From: an uncultured bacterium
Lineage (GTDB): Bacteria > Desulfobacterota > BSN033 > UBA1163
Length of the DNA stretch: 64,000 nt
Direction: 5' to 3'
Assembly: GCA_938002255.1 (NCBI GenBank)
Contig: CALLAL010000008.1
Location: 48,539 to 112,538, forward strand
Shown here: piece by piece, positions 17,768-26,821 of the stretch
Layout of the letters: each line of letters opens with the position of its first letter
Position numbering within the stretch: the first letter of the stretch is position 1
Position numbers and translations under genes: made by a program
The notes under the pieces: model-generated
Told to the model about the DNA's origin: nothing
Databases searched by the model: none
What the model saw: the letters and a program-made list of their open reading frames with translations, nothing else

Positions 17768-18403
17768 TCATCTGGATTTCTTCGGGATGAAGTACCAGGT
17801 TCCCTTTTTCATCTGTTTGATTTCCCGGATTAACTGAGCGAAATCCTCATGCCGGTTGACAAAGTCAATCTCACTCGTATCCACCACTAAAAGGGGGCTC
17901 TGGTCATAGTGGAAAAAATAATAATTGTAAGCCTCTGTCAGAGTCTTGAGATAATCTAAATCCAGTTCTTTCTCATAGGCGATGTTTCTTGATTTGATTC
18001 GTTGAAGCAGCACTTCTGGCTTTGCTTGAAGATAGATGACCAGATCCGGGGTGGGAATCCGGCCATTCAAGAGGCCATAGATCTGTTCATAGAGGGCCAA
18101 TTCATGGTCGTCCAGAGTTAGGGAGGCAAAGATCCGATCTTTGGCAAAGAGGTAGTCACTTAGGGTGATTTGACTGAACAGATCGAATTGAGCGATTTCC
18201 TTCTGCTGCTGGAAACGGTTCAGAAGAAAGAAGATCTGGGTTTGGAAGGCATACTTCTTTCGATCTTGATAGAATTGAGGGAGAAAGGGATTCTCTTCAG
18301 GCTTTTCAAGGATAAGTCGTGCCTGAAATTCCTTGGCAAGGAGTTTCGTCAAACTCGTTTTCCCTACCCCGATCGGTCCTTCAATCACGATATATTGAAA
18401 CAT
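17768..18403 (-). CDS. deoxynucleoside kinase
   Basis: A 211-residue deoxynucleoside kinase (deoxyadenosine/deoxyguanosine kinase type). The P-loop EGPIGVGKTSL is near the N-terminus, and LSDYLFAKDRIFASLTL carries the conserved substrate and lid-region segment. It phosphorylates salvaged deoxynucleosides with ATP. It lies 47 bases downstream of the universal stress protein gene on the same strand, probably as the second gene of a two-gene operon. Confidence 0.85.
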   Translation of the reverse strand: MFQYIVIEGPIGVGKTSLTKLLAKEFQARLILEKPEENPFLPQFYQDRKKYAFQTQIFFLLNRFQQQKEIAQFDLFSQITLSDYLFAKDRIFASLTLDDHELALYEQIYGLLNGRIPTPDLVIYLQAKPEVLLQRIKSRNIAYEKELDLDYLKTLTEAYNYYFFHYDQSPLLVVDTSEIDFVNRHEDFAQLIREIKQMKKGTWYFIPKKSR

Positions 18404-18450
18404 AGGGTTTCAAAAAAGGAGGGGAAATCCCTTCCGGACCCCTTTCTCCT

Positions 18451-18915
18451 CTATGGCATGGTAAATTTCTTTCCCGGAAGCCTTACCGTCAATACGGGGC
18501 AGGTTGATTTCCTAACCACCTTCTCTGCGGTGCTTCCAAAGAGGATGTGATCCAAGCCCGTTCGGCCATGGGTGCCCATCACGATCAGATCGGCCTTCTC
18601 CTTTTTAGAAGTCCGGATGATTTCAATGAAGGGCTCTCCCGTTTTGATCATCACTTGATAGTCTTTAAATCGCTCCATTTTGTCCAGATAATGTTTTTGC
18701 AACTGTTCGTTTAACTCTTTTTTCTGAGAGAGCTTTAACTCCTCTAATCGTTCTGGAGGGAGGTAAATGGAGAGCTGTTCAGGATGGACGGGTTCTGGTG
18801 TTATATGGAGGATCATTAGTTTGGTCTTGTAGGTTTTGGCTAAGTTGAGGGCATAGGTGAAGGCATAGTGGGAATTTTCTGAGAAGTCTGTACAGAAGAG
18901 TATCTTTTTAAACAT
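18451..18915 (-). CDS. universal stress protein, UspA family
   Basis: A 154-residue single-domain UspA protein. It starts MFKKILFCTDFSENSHYAF and ends with the ATP-binding signature GTHGRTGLDHILFGSTAEKV followed by CPVLTVR, so it is of the ATP-binding class. AGGAGG precedes its start on the minus strand. It is divergent from proC, with a likely promoter pair in the gap of about 190 bases, and leads the deoxynucleoside kinase gene. Confidence 0.9.
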   Translation of the reverse strand: MFKKILFCTDFSENSHYAFTYALNLAKTYKTKLMILHITPEPVHPEQLSIYLPPERLEELKLSQKKELNEQLQKHYLDKMERFKDYQVMIKTGEPFIEIIRTSKKEKADLIVMGTHGRTGLDHILFGSTAEKVVRKSTCPVLTVRLPGKKFTMP

Positions 18916-18947
18916 CGATCTATCCTCCTTTTTCCATTGGGTAGGAC

Positions 18948-18976
18948 TTGACAGTCCCCTCTTTCAGATTTATTCT
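18948..18976 (+). promoter_or_regulatory. sigma70-type promoter toward proC
   Basis: TTGACA (18948-18953), a 17-base spacer and TATTCT (18971-18976). The -35 box is perfect and the -10 box good. It would leave a leader of about 120 bases before proC. Confidence 0.5.
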
Positions 18977-18987
18977 TCTTTTTATTT

Positions 18988-19015
18988 ATCATAACTTGCT
19001 ATTTTTTTGCCACAA
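18988..19015 (-). promoter_or_regulatory. possible promoter toward uspA
   Basis: Read on the minus strand: TTGTGG (19015-19010), 16 bases, TATGAT (18993-18988). The -10 box is good and the -35 box fair. It would drive uspA and the kinase gene. Confidence 0.4.
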
Positions 19016-19101
19016 AAATTTTTCCCTGTTCAAAAGGCAATGGGTTCGGGGAGAGATGGAATTCGGTTTTGCCCTGACTCACCCATTCCGAAGGAGGAAT
19101 C

Positions 19102-19947
19102 ATGCTAAGAAATAAACAGATAGGGTTTTTGGGCGCGGGCAACATGGGTGAGGCTCTGATTCATGGCCTCCTCCATGGCCATCTCTGTCGGCCGGAGCAG
19201 ATCATCTGCTCAGATGTCAGGTCGGAGAGATTAAAAGCCATCCGTGAGCAGTACGGCGTGAAGGGAACTTCCCATAATGTAGAGGTCGTGAAACAATCGG
19301 ATATTGTTGTCCTGGCGGTTAAACCTCAGATCATGAAACAGGTGGTGGAAGAAGTGGCCAAATCCCTTGATCTTTCAAAATTGATCATCTCTATTGCCGC
19401 AGGCGTGCCCTTGGATGCCATTGAAGCATGTGCCCGAAAAGAGCTGAAATTGATCCGGGTGATGCCCAACATCTGCGTTTCGGTCCGTGAGGGAGTTTCT
19501 GCCATTGCCGGAGGGAAACACGCGACCAAAGAAGACCTGATGATGGCTAAGACGATCTTCGACTCGGTGGGTAAATCCCTTTTCATCGATGAATCTCTTC
19601 TCGACGCCGTGACCGGATTAAGCGGAAGTGGACCGGCCTACATCTTTCTCATCATCGATGCTCTGGCGGATGCGGGGGTCAAAGTGGGTCTTTCAAGGGA
19701 TGACGCCCTCGTGATGGCTTCCCATACCGTTCTCGGGGCGGCTAAAATGATGATTGAGACAGGGGAACATCCTGGAAAACTGAAAGATATGGTAACCTCA
19801 CCAGGGGGAACAGCCATTGCGGGCCTTCACACCCTGGAACAGGGTGGGGTACGAACCACCCTCATCAATGCGGTGGAGGTGGCGACCGAACGGTCAAAAG
19901 TCCTTGGAGCGATGATGAAGAATAATCTGACGAACCATGAAAAATAA
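19102..19947 (+). CDS. proC: pyrroline-5-carboxylate reductase
   Basis: A 281-residue ProC, which reduces 1-pyrroline-5-carboxylate to proline. Seen: the N-terminal dinucleotide motif GFLGAGNMGEAL, the middle IRVMPNIC, and the C-terminal LSGSGPAYIFLIIDALADAG and VTSPGGTAIAGLHTLE signatures. GAAGGAGG precedes the ATG. It is followed 15 bases later by a cupin gene. An amino-acid oxidase and an ornithine cyclodeaminase homologue lie about 11 kb downstream, but ProC itself appears to be the ordinary biosynthetic enzyme. Confidence 0.93.
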   Translation: MLRNKQIGFLGAGNMGEALIHGLLHGHLCRPEQIICSDVRSERLKAIREQYGVKGTSHNVEVVKQSDIVVLAVKPQIMKQVVEEVAKSLDLSKLIISIAAGVPLDAIEACARKELKLIRVMPNICVSVREGVSAIAGGKHATKEDLMMAKTIFDSVGKSLFIDESLLDAVTGLSGSGPAYIFLIIDALADAGVKVGLSRDDALVMASHTVLGAAKMMIETGEHPGKLKDMVTSPGGTAIAGLHTLEQGGVRTTLINAVEVATERSKVLGAMMKNNLTNHEK

Positions 19948-19962
19948 AAGGAGGAGTTGGTT

Positions 19963-20304
19963 ATGGGAAAACCGGAGATCGAGTTCGTTGACATCGATAC
20001 GGAATACGAATGGAAGCCTGTGGAAGGGGATACTCTTGGAATTAAGGAAAAGATTCTCAGTCTTGATCCTGAGACCCGATCCTATACCCGACTGTTGAAA
20101 TTTCCCCCCGGGATCAGGACTTCCGAAACCCTGGTCCACGATTTCTGGGAAGAAGTCTACATCGTTGAAGGCGAACTGATTGACCTGGCAAAAAAGAAGA
20201 CCTTTGGTAAAGGTTTTTATGCCTGCAGACCGCCTGGAATGAAGCATGGTCCCTATGAGATTCCGAGGGGATGCATTACCTTTGAGATCAGATATTATAA
20301 ATAG
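19963..20304 (+). CDS. cupin-domain protein
   Basis: A 113-residue single-domain cupin. The second half holds a conserved barrel segment, HDFWEEVYIVEGELIDL and PPGMKHGPY, with potential metal ligands H, E and H. It resembles ChrR-type or anti-sigma-like small cupins rather than a named enzyme. The ATG at 19963 after GGAGG is chosen over a TTG six bases earlier. It ends in a strong terminator, so proC and this gene make one transcription unit. Role unknown. Confidence 0.75.
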   Translation: MGKPEIEFVDIDTEYEWKPVEGDTLGIKEKILSLDPETRSYTRLLKFPPGIRTSETLVHDFWEEVYIVEGELIDLAKKKTFGKGFYACRPPGMKHGPYEIPRGCITFEIRYYK

Positions 20305-20372
20305 CTGGGTTAAGGTCTCCCCTACAGGTAGGGTGACGAACTCCTCCCCTTCAACCCAGAGCTATTTTTTTT
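20303..20372 (+). terminator. rho-independent terminator, branched stem
   Basis: AGCTGGGTTAAGG (from 20303) pairs imperfectly with CCTTCAACCCAGAGCT further on, followed by eight T residues (20365-20372). Inside the loop CCTA-CAGG-TAGG forms a second hairpin. It closes the proC-cupin unit. Confidence 0.75.
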
Positions 20373-20417
20373 CTATTGATGGGAATCCTATTTAAAAGAA
20401 ATCGGAGGTAAGACCCT

Positions 20418-21119
20418 TTGAAAAAAATGAAATTCATTCTTGAAACGATGGGCAGGGAAGAGGAAATCCCTTTTGAGATGAGGCGGATGGTCAATGCCGG
20501 CTACACGGGAAGGGACCAGGAAAGAGTGAGACACCACATCGAGGAGTTAAAGAAGGAAGGGGTCCCAGCTCCTGAATCGACGCCGACGGCTTATGAAATG
20601 ATCACTCAACTGGTCTATTTTGATCAGGAAATTGAGGTGGTCAGTGATAGAACTTCAGGCGAAGCAGAATACGTTCTTCTCTGTACTGAAGATGAGGTTT
20701 ATGTAGGAGTCGGGAGTGATCATACGGACAGGGAACTGGAATCAGTCAGCATCATTAAATCGAAGCAGGTCTGCCCCAATGTCATGTCGAATCGCCTCTG
20801 GCGGCTCAAAGAGGTTCGAGAAGATTGGGATCAGATTCTGCTCAGGAGTTGGACAGGCGATGAGAAGGGGAAAAAACAACTCTACCAGGAAGCTCCTCTT
20901 GCAGCGATGATGACGCCTGAGGATCTGATGGAGTTCATTAAAAACAGATTGGATGATCGGAATCTTTCAGGGATGATGATCTTTTCAGGGACGATTCCCA
21001 TCCTTACAGGAAACTTTCTCTATGGGTCCTTTTTTGAGGCAGAACTTTTTAATCCTCGAACCCGCCGGAGATTGAATTTCTACTATCAAGTCCAAGTGCT
21101 TCATTATCTAAGGGGATGA
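20418..21119 (+). CDS. DUF2848 family protein
   Basis: A 233-residue protein resembling DUF2848, a family distantly related to fumarylacetoacetate hydrolase folds. Seen: LCTEDEVYVGVGSDHTDRELE, followed by KQVCPNVM, and a C-terminal LTGNFLYGSFFEAEL segment. TTG 20418 has GGAGG at good spacing; ATG 20427 is an alternative. It is followed three bases later by a nitrilase-type hydrolase and then molybdenum hydroxylase genes, suggesting a hydrolytic step in the same catabolic pathway. The reaction is unknown. Confidence 0.7.
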   Translation: MKKMKFILETMGREEEIPFEMRRMVNAGYTGRDQERVRHHIEELKKEGVPAPESTPTAYEMITQLVYFDQEIEVVSDRTSGEAEYVLLCTEDEVYVGVGSDHTDRELESVSIIKSKQVCPNVMSNRLWRLKEVREDWDQILLRSWTGDEKGKKQLYQEAPLAAMMTPEDLMEFIKNRLDDRNLSGMMIFSGTIPILTGNFLYGSFFEAELFNPRTRRRLNFYYQVQVLHYLRG

Positions 21120-21122
21120 TGT

Positions 21123-21896
21123 ATGTTTAAAGTGGCATCGATTCAACTCTCCATTGGAGATGAGGACAAGTCGAAGAGGATCGAGCGCGTTGAATCGCTT
21201 CTTGACCGAGTCAAAGGAGCTCATCTCGTCATTCTTCCTGAAATCTGGAACATCGGTTACTTCTCCTTTGATCTCTATGCCAAAGCGTCAGAGACGATTA
21301 CGGGCGAGACAGCCCAGAGAATGTCTCGAAAGGCGAAGGAGAATGGGTTTTTTCTCCACAGTGGGAGTTTTGTGGAAAATGAGAATGGAGTCCTTTACAA
21401 CACCAGTCTCCTTTTTGATCCCGATGGAAAACAGATCGCCCGCTATCGGAAGATCCACCTCTTCGGTTACAATTCTCAGGAGAGCCAGCTTCTCTCCCGG
21501 GGGAATGAGGTGGTGGTCGTTGAGACAGATCTTGGAAAGATCGGGATGTGTACCTGCTATGACCTTCGGTTTCCCGAGCTCTTCAGGATCATGCTTGACA
21601 AGGGGGCAGAAATTTTTCTGGTCACCTCGGGATGGCCTTACCCCCGTTTGGAGCACTGGTTGATGTTTAATCGGATCAGAGCTATTGAGAATAGCGCCTT
21701 TCTCATCTCAAGCAACTGCGTGGGAAAGAACCGGGGGGTCCAGTTCTGCGGTCATAGCATGATCGTAGACCCCTGGGGAACGATTCTTGCCAGCGGAGGC
21801 GATGAGGAATGTATGGTTCGGGCGGAGATTGATGTTCAAAAAGTCTCTTCGGTTCGAAGCGAATTCCCTGCCGTTCAAGATAGGCTCTTATCATAA
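21123..21896 (+). CDS. carbon-nitrogen hydrolase (nitrilase superfamily)
   Basis: A 257-residue nitrilase-superfamily amidase. The Glu-Lys-Cys triad is complete: E40 in LPEIWNIGY, K110 in YRKIHLFGY, C145 in GMCTCYDLRFPE. It resembles omega-amidase and N-carbamoyl-type small-amide hydrolases. The start is ATG 21123, three bases after the DUF2848 stop. Its neighbours (molybdenum hydroxylase, PreA-like reductase, TRAP transporter, amino-acid oxidase) point to hydrolysis of an amide or carbamoyl intermediate from an N-containing compound. The substrate is not known. Confidence 0.85.
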   Translation: MFKVASIQLSIGDEDKSKRIERVESLLDRVKGAHLVILPEIWNIGYFSFDLYAKASETITGETAQRMSRKAKENGFFLHSGSFVENENGVLYNTSLLFDPDGKQIARYRKIHLFGYNSQESQLLSRGNEVVVVETDLGKIGMCTCYDLRFPELFRIMLDKGAEIFLVTSGWPYPRLEHWLMFNRIRAIENSAFLISSNCVGKNRGVQFCGHSMIVDPWGTILASGGDEECMVRAEIDVQKVSSVRSEFPAVQDRLLS

Positions 21897-21900
21897 CGCG

Positions 21901-22788
21901 ATGCGCTTAAAGCCCTTTGAATTTTTAAATCCTTCCTCCCTTGAAGACGTTTTTGAACTCCTCGTTCGTTATGGGAACGAGGCTAAATGTCTTGCTGGCG
22001 GGACCGACCTGCTGGTCCAGATGAAACAGCGGCGGATTCTCCCCAAAAGGCTTATCAATCTTCTACCTCTTTCTGAACTGAAGGGGATCCATAAGGCAGA
22101 AGATAGTCTTCGAATTGGCGCCCTCACAAGACATGTGGATCTTGAGCGGTCTGCTTTTCTTGAAAAAGGCTGGAATCTTCTCGCGCTCGCCGCCACGAAG
22201 ATCGGTTCCCCCCAGATTCGACATCTTGGAACAATCGGGGGAAACCTCTGCAATGCCTCTCCCTCAGCGGATACGGCACCGCCTCTGTTAGTGCTTCATG
22301 CGACCGTTTGCCTGAGCAGTTTAAAGGGGAATCGCCAGATTCCTCTCGAAGCCTTCTTGACAGGACCTGGGCAGACAGGGTTACGGGAGGATGAAATCCT
22401 CAAAGAAGTGATCCTTCCCAAGCCGCCTGAGGGCAGTTTATTTACCTATCTTAAACTTGGGCGAAGAAAGAGCATGGATCTGGCCTTGGTCAGCGTCGCT
22501 GTTCTGGTAACCATCAACCCTGAAAGGAAAACCTTTGAACAGGTTCGGCTGGCCTTGGGATCGGTGGCTCCAACCCCGATCAGAGCCAGAGCGGCGGAGA
22601 AGCAGCTGGGAGGGAATCTCATAGGGGAGGAGGCTATTCGCGAGGCAGCAGAGACGGCGGCCCAAGAATGCCAACCGATGACTGATCTTCGAGCCACTGC
22701 CGAATATCGAAGGGAGATGGTGAAAGTTCTGGTGGAGAGAGCAGTTAAACAGTCCCTTGGTTTTCCCATACCCCCAACAGGAATCTGA
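21901..22788 (+). CDS. molybdenum hydroxylase, FAD-binding (medium) subunit
   Basis: The FAD subunit of a xanthine dehydrogenase/CO dehydrogenase-type enzyme, 295 residues from ATG 21901. Flavin-binding motifs AGGTDLLVQMK and TIGGNLCNASPSADTAPP are present. The frame is open upstream inside the hydrolase gene but the family start is MRLKPFEFLNPSS. It begins four bases after the preceding stop and ends 14 bases before the 2Fe-2S subunit. Gene order medium-small-large matches many CoxMSL or nicotinate/xanthine dehydrogenase operons. Confidence 0.9.
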   Translation: MRLKPFEFLNPSSLEDVFELLVRYGNEAKCLAGGTDLLVQMKQRRILPKRLINLLPLSELKGIHKAEDSLRIGALTRHVDLERSAFLEKGWNLLALAATKIGSPQIRHLGTIGGNLCNASPSADTAPPLLVLHATVCLSSLKGNRQIPLEAFLTGPGQTGLREDEILKEVILPKPPEGSLFTYLKLGRRKSMDLALVSVAVLVTINPERKTFEQVRLALGSVAPTPIRARAAEKQLGGNLIGEEAIREAAETAAQECQPMTDLRATAEYRREMVKVLVERAVKQSLGFPIPPTGI

Positions 22789-22802
22789 AAGGAGATAGGG
22801 AC

Positions 22803-23273
22803 ATGATTTATCCTATGAAGTTGACTGTGAATGATGAGCTAATTGAACTCGAAGTTCCAGCCCATCGGACACTTCTTGAGGTGTTACGAAATGATTTGGG
22901 ACTGAAAGGAACGAAGGAAGGCTGTGGGGCAGGGGAATGTGGTGCCTGCACGGTTTTATTAGACGATGAACCTGTCAATGCCTGTCTCATTTTGGCATTA
23001 CAAGCTGATGGGAAGAGGGTCACGACCATTGAAGGACTATCAAAGGGAAGCAATCTCCATGCAATTCAAGAGGCCTTCATTCGCCATGGAGCCATTCAAT
23101 GCGGATTTTGTACCCCGGGAATGATCCTTTCTGCTAAAGCCCTTCTTGAGAGAACCCCGAACCCAACAGAGAAAGAGGTCCGCAGGAGTCTGGTTGGAAA
23201 TTTCTGTCGATGCACAGGATATCAAAAGATCGTTGAGGCCATTCTGTCTTTGGCGAAAAGAGGGGATGGATAG
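22803..23273 (+). CDS. molybdenum hydroxylase, [2Fe-2S] (small) subunit
   Basis: A 156-residue two-cluster ferredoxin subunit. The plant-type cluster cysteines lie in GCGAGECGACTVLLDDEPVN with the fourth just after, and the second, helical domain in QCGFCTPGMILSAKALL and NFCRCTGYQKI. It passes electrons from the molybdenum centre to FAD. AAAGGAGA precedes ATG 22803; ATG 22818 is an alternative. It is the middle gene of the three-subunit set. Confidence 0.93.
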   Translation: MIYPMKLTVNDELIELEVPAHRTLLEVLRNDLGLKGTKEGCGAGECGACTVLLDDEPVNACLILALQADGKRVTTIEGLSKGSNLHAIQEAFIRHGAIQCGFCTPGMILSAKALLERTPNPTEKEVRRSLVGNFCRCTGYQKIVEAILSLAKRGDG

Positions 23274-23285
23274 GAAGAGCCAGTT

Positions 23286-25559
23286 ATGGGAAATTATTCG
23301 ATGATAGGCCATTCCGTTCCGCAGATCGATGCAAGGGATAAGGTTAGAGGAATGACGGAATTCGTCTCTGATCTTCAGCTACCGGGAATGCTTTACGGTA
23401 AAATCCTGCGAAGTTCTTATCCCCATGCTCGGATTTTGCATATCGACTCTTCGAAAGCAAGACGCCTCAAAGGGGTGAAAGCTGTTGTGACAGCGGAAGA
23501 TACTCCCAGAGTTCCCTTTGGTCCGAGAACAGAGGACTGGACGATCTTGGCTGTGGATAAAGTCCGGTTTGTTGGAGACGAAGTGGCAGCGGTGGCTGCT
23601 GTGGATGAGGAGACCGCAGAGGAGGCACTCGATCTGATTAGGGTAGAGTATGAAGAGCTTCCCGCTGTGTTTGATCCCATTGAAGCGATGCAACCTGGAG
23701 CGCCCCTGATTCATGGCAAAGAGAGAAATATTGTCTCCGAATTCCAATTGAATAAAGGAGATATCGAACGGGCCTTTCAGGAATGTGCAGTCGTTTACTC
23801 GGCCCACTATTTTACGAACCAAGTTTATCAGGCCTATCTGGAACCGATGGCTTGCGTTGTTCAGTGTGATCCTTCGGGTCGATTAACCTTCTACCTTGCG
23901 ACGCAGATCCCTTCCATGACCCGAATCACTTACGCCAAAGCCCTCGGCCTTCCATTGGAGAAGATCCGTGTGGTTGTTCCTCCTTACGGAGGGGCCTTCG
24001 GAGCCAAGATGGAGACCAACCTCCATCTCGCAGGAGCGATTCTCAGTCAGAAGACTCAAAAACCCGTCCGGATGGTTAACAATCGGGAAGAAGACTTTAT
24101 GGCAGGCAATCCCCGGGTACCCATGTATATTGACCTGAAGGTCGGGGCGAGCCAACAGGGAAAGCTGATTGCGAAAGAAGTGAAGATCATCGGCGCTTCC
24201 GGAGCAAGAGCAGTCTATTCCATGGCCATTGTTGCTACTGCCTGTTATCGGGTCGATTCGCTCTACCGATTTGAGCATTTAAGGACAGAGGGGGTTACTG
24301 TTTATACCAATACGGTTCCTACAAGCTGTTTTCGGGGTTTTGGAAATGCCCAGATGACCTTTGCCCTCGAGAGTACCCTCGATATGATCGCAGAAGCCTT
24401 GAAGATGGATCCTGCAGAGCTTCGCATCAAGAATGGCTTAAAAACCGGTGAGGTATCGATCCATGGCTGGCAGATCGGATCTTCGGGATTGGAGGAGTGT
24501 GTCCAGAAGGCTGTGGAGGCATCAGGATGGAAGAGGAAACGAGAGGAGAAACGGTTTGGACACGGCATCGGGCTGGCTTGCTGCAATCATGTCTCCGGAA
24601 ACAGGGCTTTTTCTCGGGAGTTTGACGGAGGTGCAGGGATCGTGCGCATCGGAAGAGAGGGGAAGGTATTGGTCTATCACGGAGAGTCGGACATGGGCCA
24701 GGGTCAGAAGACAGTCTTTGCCCAAATTGTTGCAGAGGAGCTGGGAGTGGGGCTTGATCGGATTGAAGTGGCTCAAGTCGATACAGATCTCAGCCCCTTC
24801 GGTATGGGAAGTTTTGCTACCCGTGGTACCGTCTTTGGTGGAAATGGTGTTAAAGCAGCTGCCCGGCATGCAAAGGAGCAGCTCTGTGAGATCGCAGCGG
24901 AGCTGTTTGAAACGGTTCCCTCCCAACTGGAATTAAGAGAGGGAAAGATCTCTGTCATAGGGGAGCCAGAGAGAAGTCTTTCCTTTGAGAAGGTGGTAGA
25001 GATCGGCGTACTCAGGAGAGGTGGGGCTCCCATCGTCGGAACCGGATTCTGGGTTCCGGATACGGTTCTTCCAGACCCGATCACGAAGTATGGAAATATC
25101 TCTCCAGCCTATCCCTTTGCCTGCCAGATTGCAGAAGTGGAGGTGGATACAGAAACGGGTCATGTGACCGTACTCCAATACACAGCCGCCCATGATGTAG
25201 GGAAAGCTGTCAATCCTATGGCCATTGAAGGCCAGATCGAAGGAGGAGTTGTTCAGGGCATCGGTTGGGCATTGATGGAGAATATGGTGGTTGAGAAAGG
25301 CAAGGTTCTTAACCCCGATTTCAGAGATTATGTCATGCCAGGTCCTCTGGACATTCCACCGATCCACTCCTTTTTGGTAGAACCAGTGGATCCGAACGGT
25401 CCCTTTGGAGCGAAAGGGATTGGAGAGCCTGCTCTGAACCCCTCAACGGCTGCCGTGGCCAATGCGATCTATGACGCGATCGGTATCCGGTTTACGGAGC
25501 TTCCCATCACACCGGAAAAGATTTTGAGGGCTCTGAAAGATCATCAAAAGAATAAGTGA
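23286..25559 (+). CDS. molybdenum hydroxylase, molybdopterin (large) subunit
   Basis: A 757-residue catalytic subunit of the xanthine dehydrogenase family. Cofactor-binding segments are visible: PPYGGAFGAKME, TSCFRGFGNAQMTFALE, GESDMGQGQKTVFAQI and, near the C-terminus, GAKGIGEPALNPSTAAV with the catalytic base E714. The CoxL-specific selenyl-cysteine loop is not seen, so a CO dehydrogenase is unlikely and a heterocycle or purine hydroxylase more probable. It is followed ten bases later by a PreA-like reductase, as in reductive or hydrolytic breakdown of N-heteroaromatics. The substrate is unknown. Confidence 0.9.
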   Translation: MGNYSMIGHSVPQIDARDKVRGMTEFVSDLQLPGMLYGKILRSSYPHARILHIDSSKARRLKGVKAVVTAEDTPRVPFGPRTEDWTILAVDKVRFVGDEVAAVAAVDEETAEEALDLIRVEYEELPAVFDPIEAMQPGAPLIHGKERNIVSEFQLNKGDIERAFQECAVVYSAHYFTNQVYQAYLEPMACVVQCDPSGRLTFYLATQIPSMTRITYAKALGLPLEKIRVVVPPYGGAFGAKMETNLHLAGAILSQKTQKPVRMVNNREEDFMAGNPRVPMYIDLKVGASQQGKLIAKEVKIIGASGARAVYSMAIVATACYRVDSLYRFEHLRTEGVTVYTNTVPTSCFRGFGNAQMTFALESTLDMIAEALKMDPAELRIKNGLKTGEVSIHGWQIGSSGLEECVQKAVEASGWKRKREEKRFGHGIGLACCNHVSGNRAFSREFDGGAGIVRIGREGKVLVYHGESDMGQGQKTVFAQIVAEELGVGLDRIEVAQVDTDLSPFGMGSFATRGTVFGGNGVKAAARHAKEQLCEIAAELFETVPSQLELREGKISVIGEPERSLSFEKVVEIGVLRRGGAPIVGTGFWVPDTVLPDPITKYGNISPAYPFACQIAEVEVDTETGHVTVLQYTAAHDVGKAVNPMAIEGQIEGGVVQGIGWALMENMVVEKGKVLNPDFRDYVMPGPLDIPPIHSFLVEPVDPNGPFGAKGIGEPALNPSTAAVANAIYDAIGIRFTELPITPEKILRALKDHQKNK

Positions 25560-25569
25560 GGAACGGATC

Positions 25570-26763
25570 ATGGCTGACTTAAAAGTTCAGTTCTGTGGCG
25601 TCGAGTTCAAAAATCCCATTCTTGCGGCCTCTGCAGAGCCAACGCTGTCCGCACACAACATGAAGGAGGTGATCAAAACCGGTGCGGGAGGTCTGGTGGC
25701 CAAAACCGTGACGAATTCCGAAGCCCTGCGTCGGCTCACCCGAAGATCCAAGTTTCGTTATCTTGATGAAGAACATCAGATCTGTCAGGGAAAAGTCCCC
25801 AGACTCTTCACCTTCTACGGGCGAACCGGCCTGGCTGAAGAGACTCCAGAGGAGTGGATGAACGAGCTAAGAGAGGCTCAAACAGCCGCCCTTGCACAGA
25901 ATTGTATTGTGATTGGCAGTGTGGCCGGGACAACCGTGGAAAGCTGGGTAACCCTTGCGAAGATGATTGAAGATACGGGGATCAAACTGATCGAACTCAA
26001 TTTTGGATGCCCTCATCCCTCAGAGATGAAGGACACACCGACAGGGATGTTGGTGGGTCAAGACCGAGAAGCAGCTTCCGAAATTACGTATCAGGTGACC
26101 CAATCGATCAGGATTCCAGTCATCATCAAACTTACTCCGCAGGTAGCCGATGTGGTGGAAATGGCTAGGGCGGTCCAATCCGCAGGTGCATCTGCCGTGA
26201 CGGTCATCAACCGTTTCGTCGGGTTCTGCCTCGATATTGAAACAGGCAAACCCCTCATTCACGGATGGGCAGGGGTCGGAGGCCCCTGGGTCAAACCTCT
26301 CACCTTACGTTGGGTATCCAAGATTTATACAGGCCTAAACCTCCCGATCTCCGGAACGAATGGTGTTTACGACTGGAAGGATGCCGTTGAATTTCTGATG
26401 TCCGGAGCCACTCTGGTCCAGTTTTGCTCGGTCGTAATGCTTAAAGGATATCCCTATCTCGGAAGGGTGGTGAAAGATTTAAATCAATTCTTGGATCGCA
26501 AAGGCTATGGTTCGGTTCAGGAAATCATTGGCATTGCGGCGAAGGCCGCCCTTACCTATGAGGAGATGGAATCTCTGCCCAGAGAGGTGGCGAACATCGA
26601 TCCAGAGATTTGCACGGCCTGTAAGCGTTGTATGCGGTCCTGCTTTTATAATGCGATTGTGATGAACCATAAGCAGGTTCAGGTCACGGACGCCTGCAGG
26701 GGATGTGGTCTCTGCACCTGCGTCTGCCCTGTTCCAGGGGCCATCCAGCTCTTCCCCCAATGA
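25570..26763 (+). CDS. PreA-like dihydropyrimidine/dihydroorotate dehydrogenase with ferredoxin tail
   Basis: A 397-residue protein. The N-terminal 330 residues are an FMN-binding dihydroorotate dehydrogenase-type barrel (MADLKVQFCGVEFKNPILAA, ELNFGCPHPSE, VIIKLTPQ, ISGTNGVYDW). The C-terminus carries two [4Fe-4S] motifs, CTACKRCMRSCFYNA and CRGCGLCTCVCP. This is the PreA subunit layout of NAD-dependent dihydropyrimidine dehydrogenase. A PreT partner is not adjacent, so electrons may come from ferredoxin or from the molybdenum hydroxylase. Context suggests reduction of a heterocyclic ring. Confidence 0.85.
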   Translation: MADLKVQFCGVEFKNPILAASAEPTLSAHNMKEVIKTGAGGLVAKTVTNSEALRRLTRRSKFRYLDEEHQICQGKVPRLFTFYGRTGLAEETPEEWMNELREAQTAALAQNCIVIGSVAGTTVESWVTLAKMIEDTGIKLIELNFGCPHPSEMKDTPTGMLVGQDREAASEITYQVTQSIRIPVIIKLTPQVADVVEMARAVQSAGASAVTVINRFVGFCLDIETGKPLIHGWAGVGGPWVKPLTLRWVSKIYTGLNLPISGTNGVYDWKDAVEFLMSGATLVQFCSVVMLKGYPYLGRVVKDLNQFLDRKGYGSVQEIIGIAAKAALTYEEMESLPREVANIDPEICTACKRCMRSCFYNAIVMNHKQVQVTDACRGCGLCTCVCPVPGAIQLFPQ

Positions 26764-26778
26764 GTCTGTCTTTTCTCT

Positions 26779-26819
26779 TGACAAGTTCTTCCTTTTTGTT
26801 GTAATGGTTTAACCATTAC
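26779..26819 (+). promoter_or_regulatory. promoter -35 box and FadR/GntR-type operator
   Basis: TTGACA (26779-26784) is followed, where a -10 box would lie, by the perfect palindrome GTAATGGTTTAACCATTAC (26801-26819, 9-base arms, one-base centre). It contains TGGTnnnACCA, the form of PdhR/FadR-family sites. The ATG of the regulator gene lies two bases after it. Autoregulation is very likely. Confidence 0.75.
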
Positions 26820-26821
26820 AC

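Noticed and set aside
23286..25559. Aerobic-type CO dehydrogenase large subunit (CoxL)
   Set aside because: The characteristic selenyl-Cys active-site loop of form I CoxL was not found; the enzyme is better described as a general molybdenum hydroxylase.
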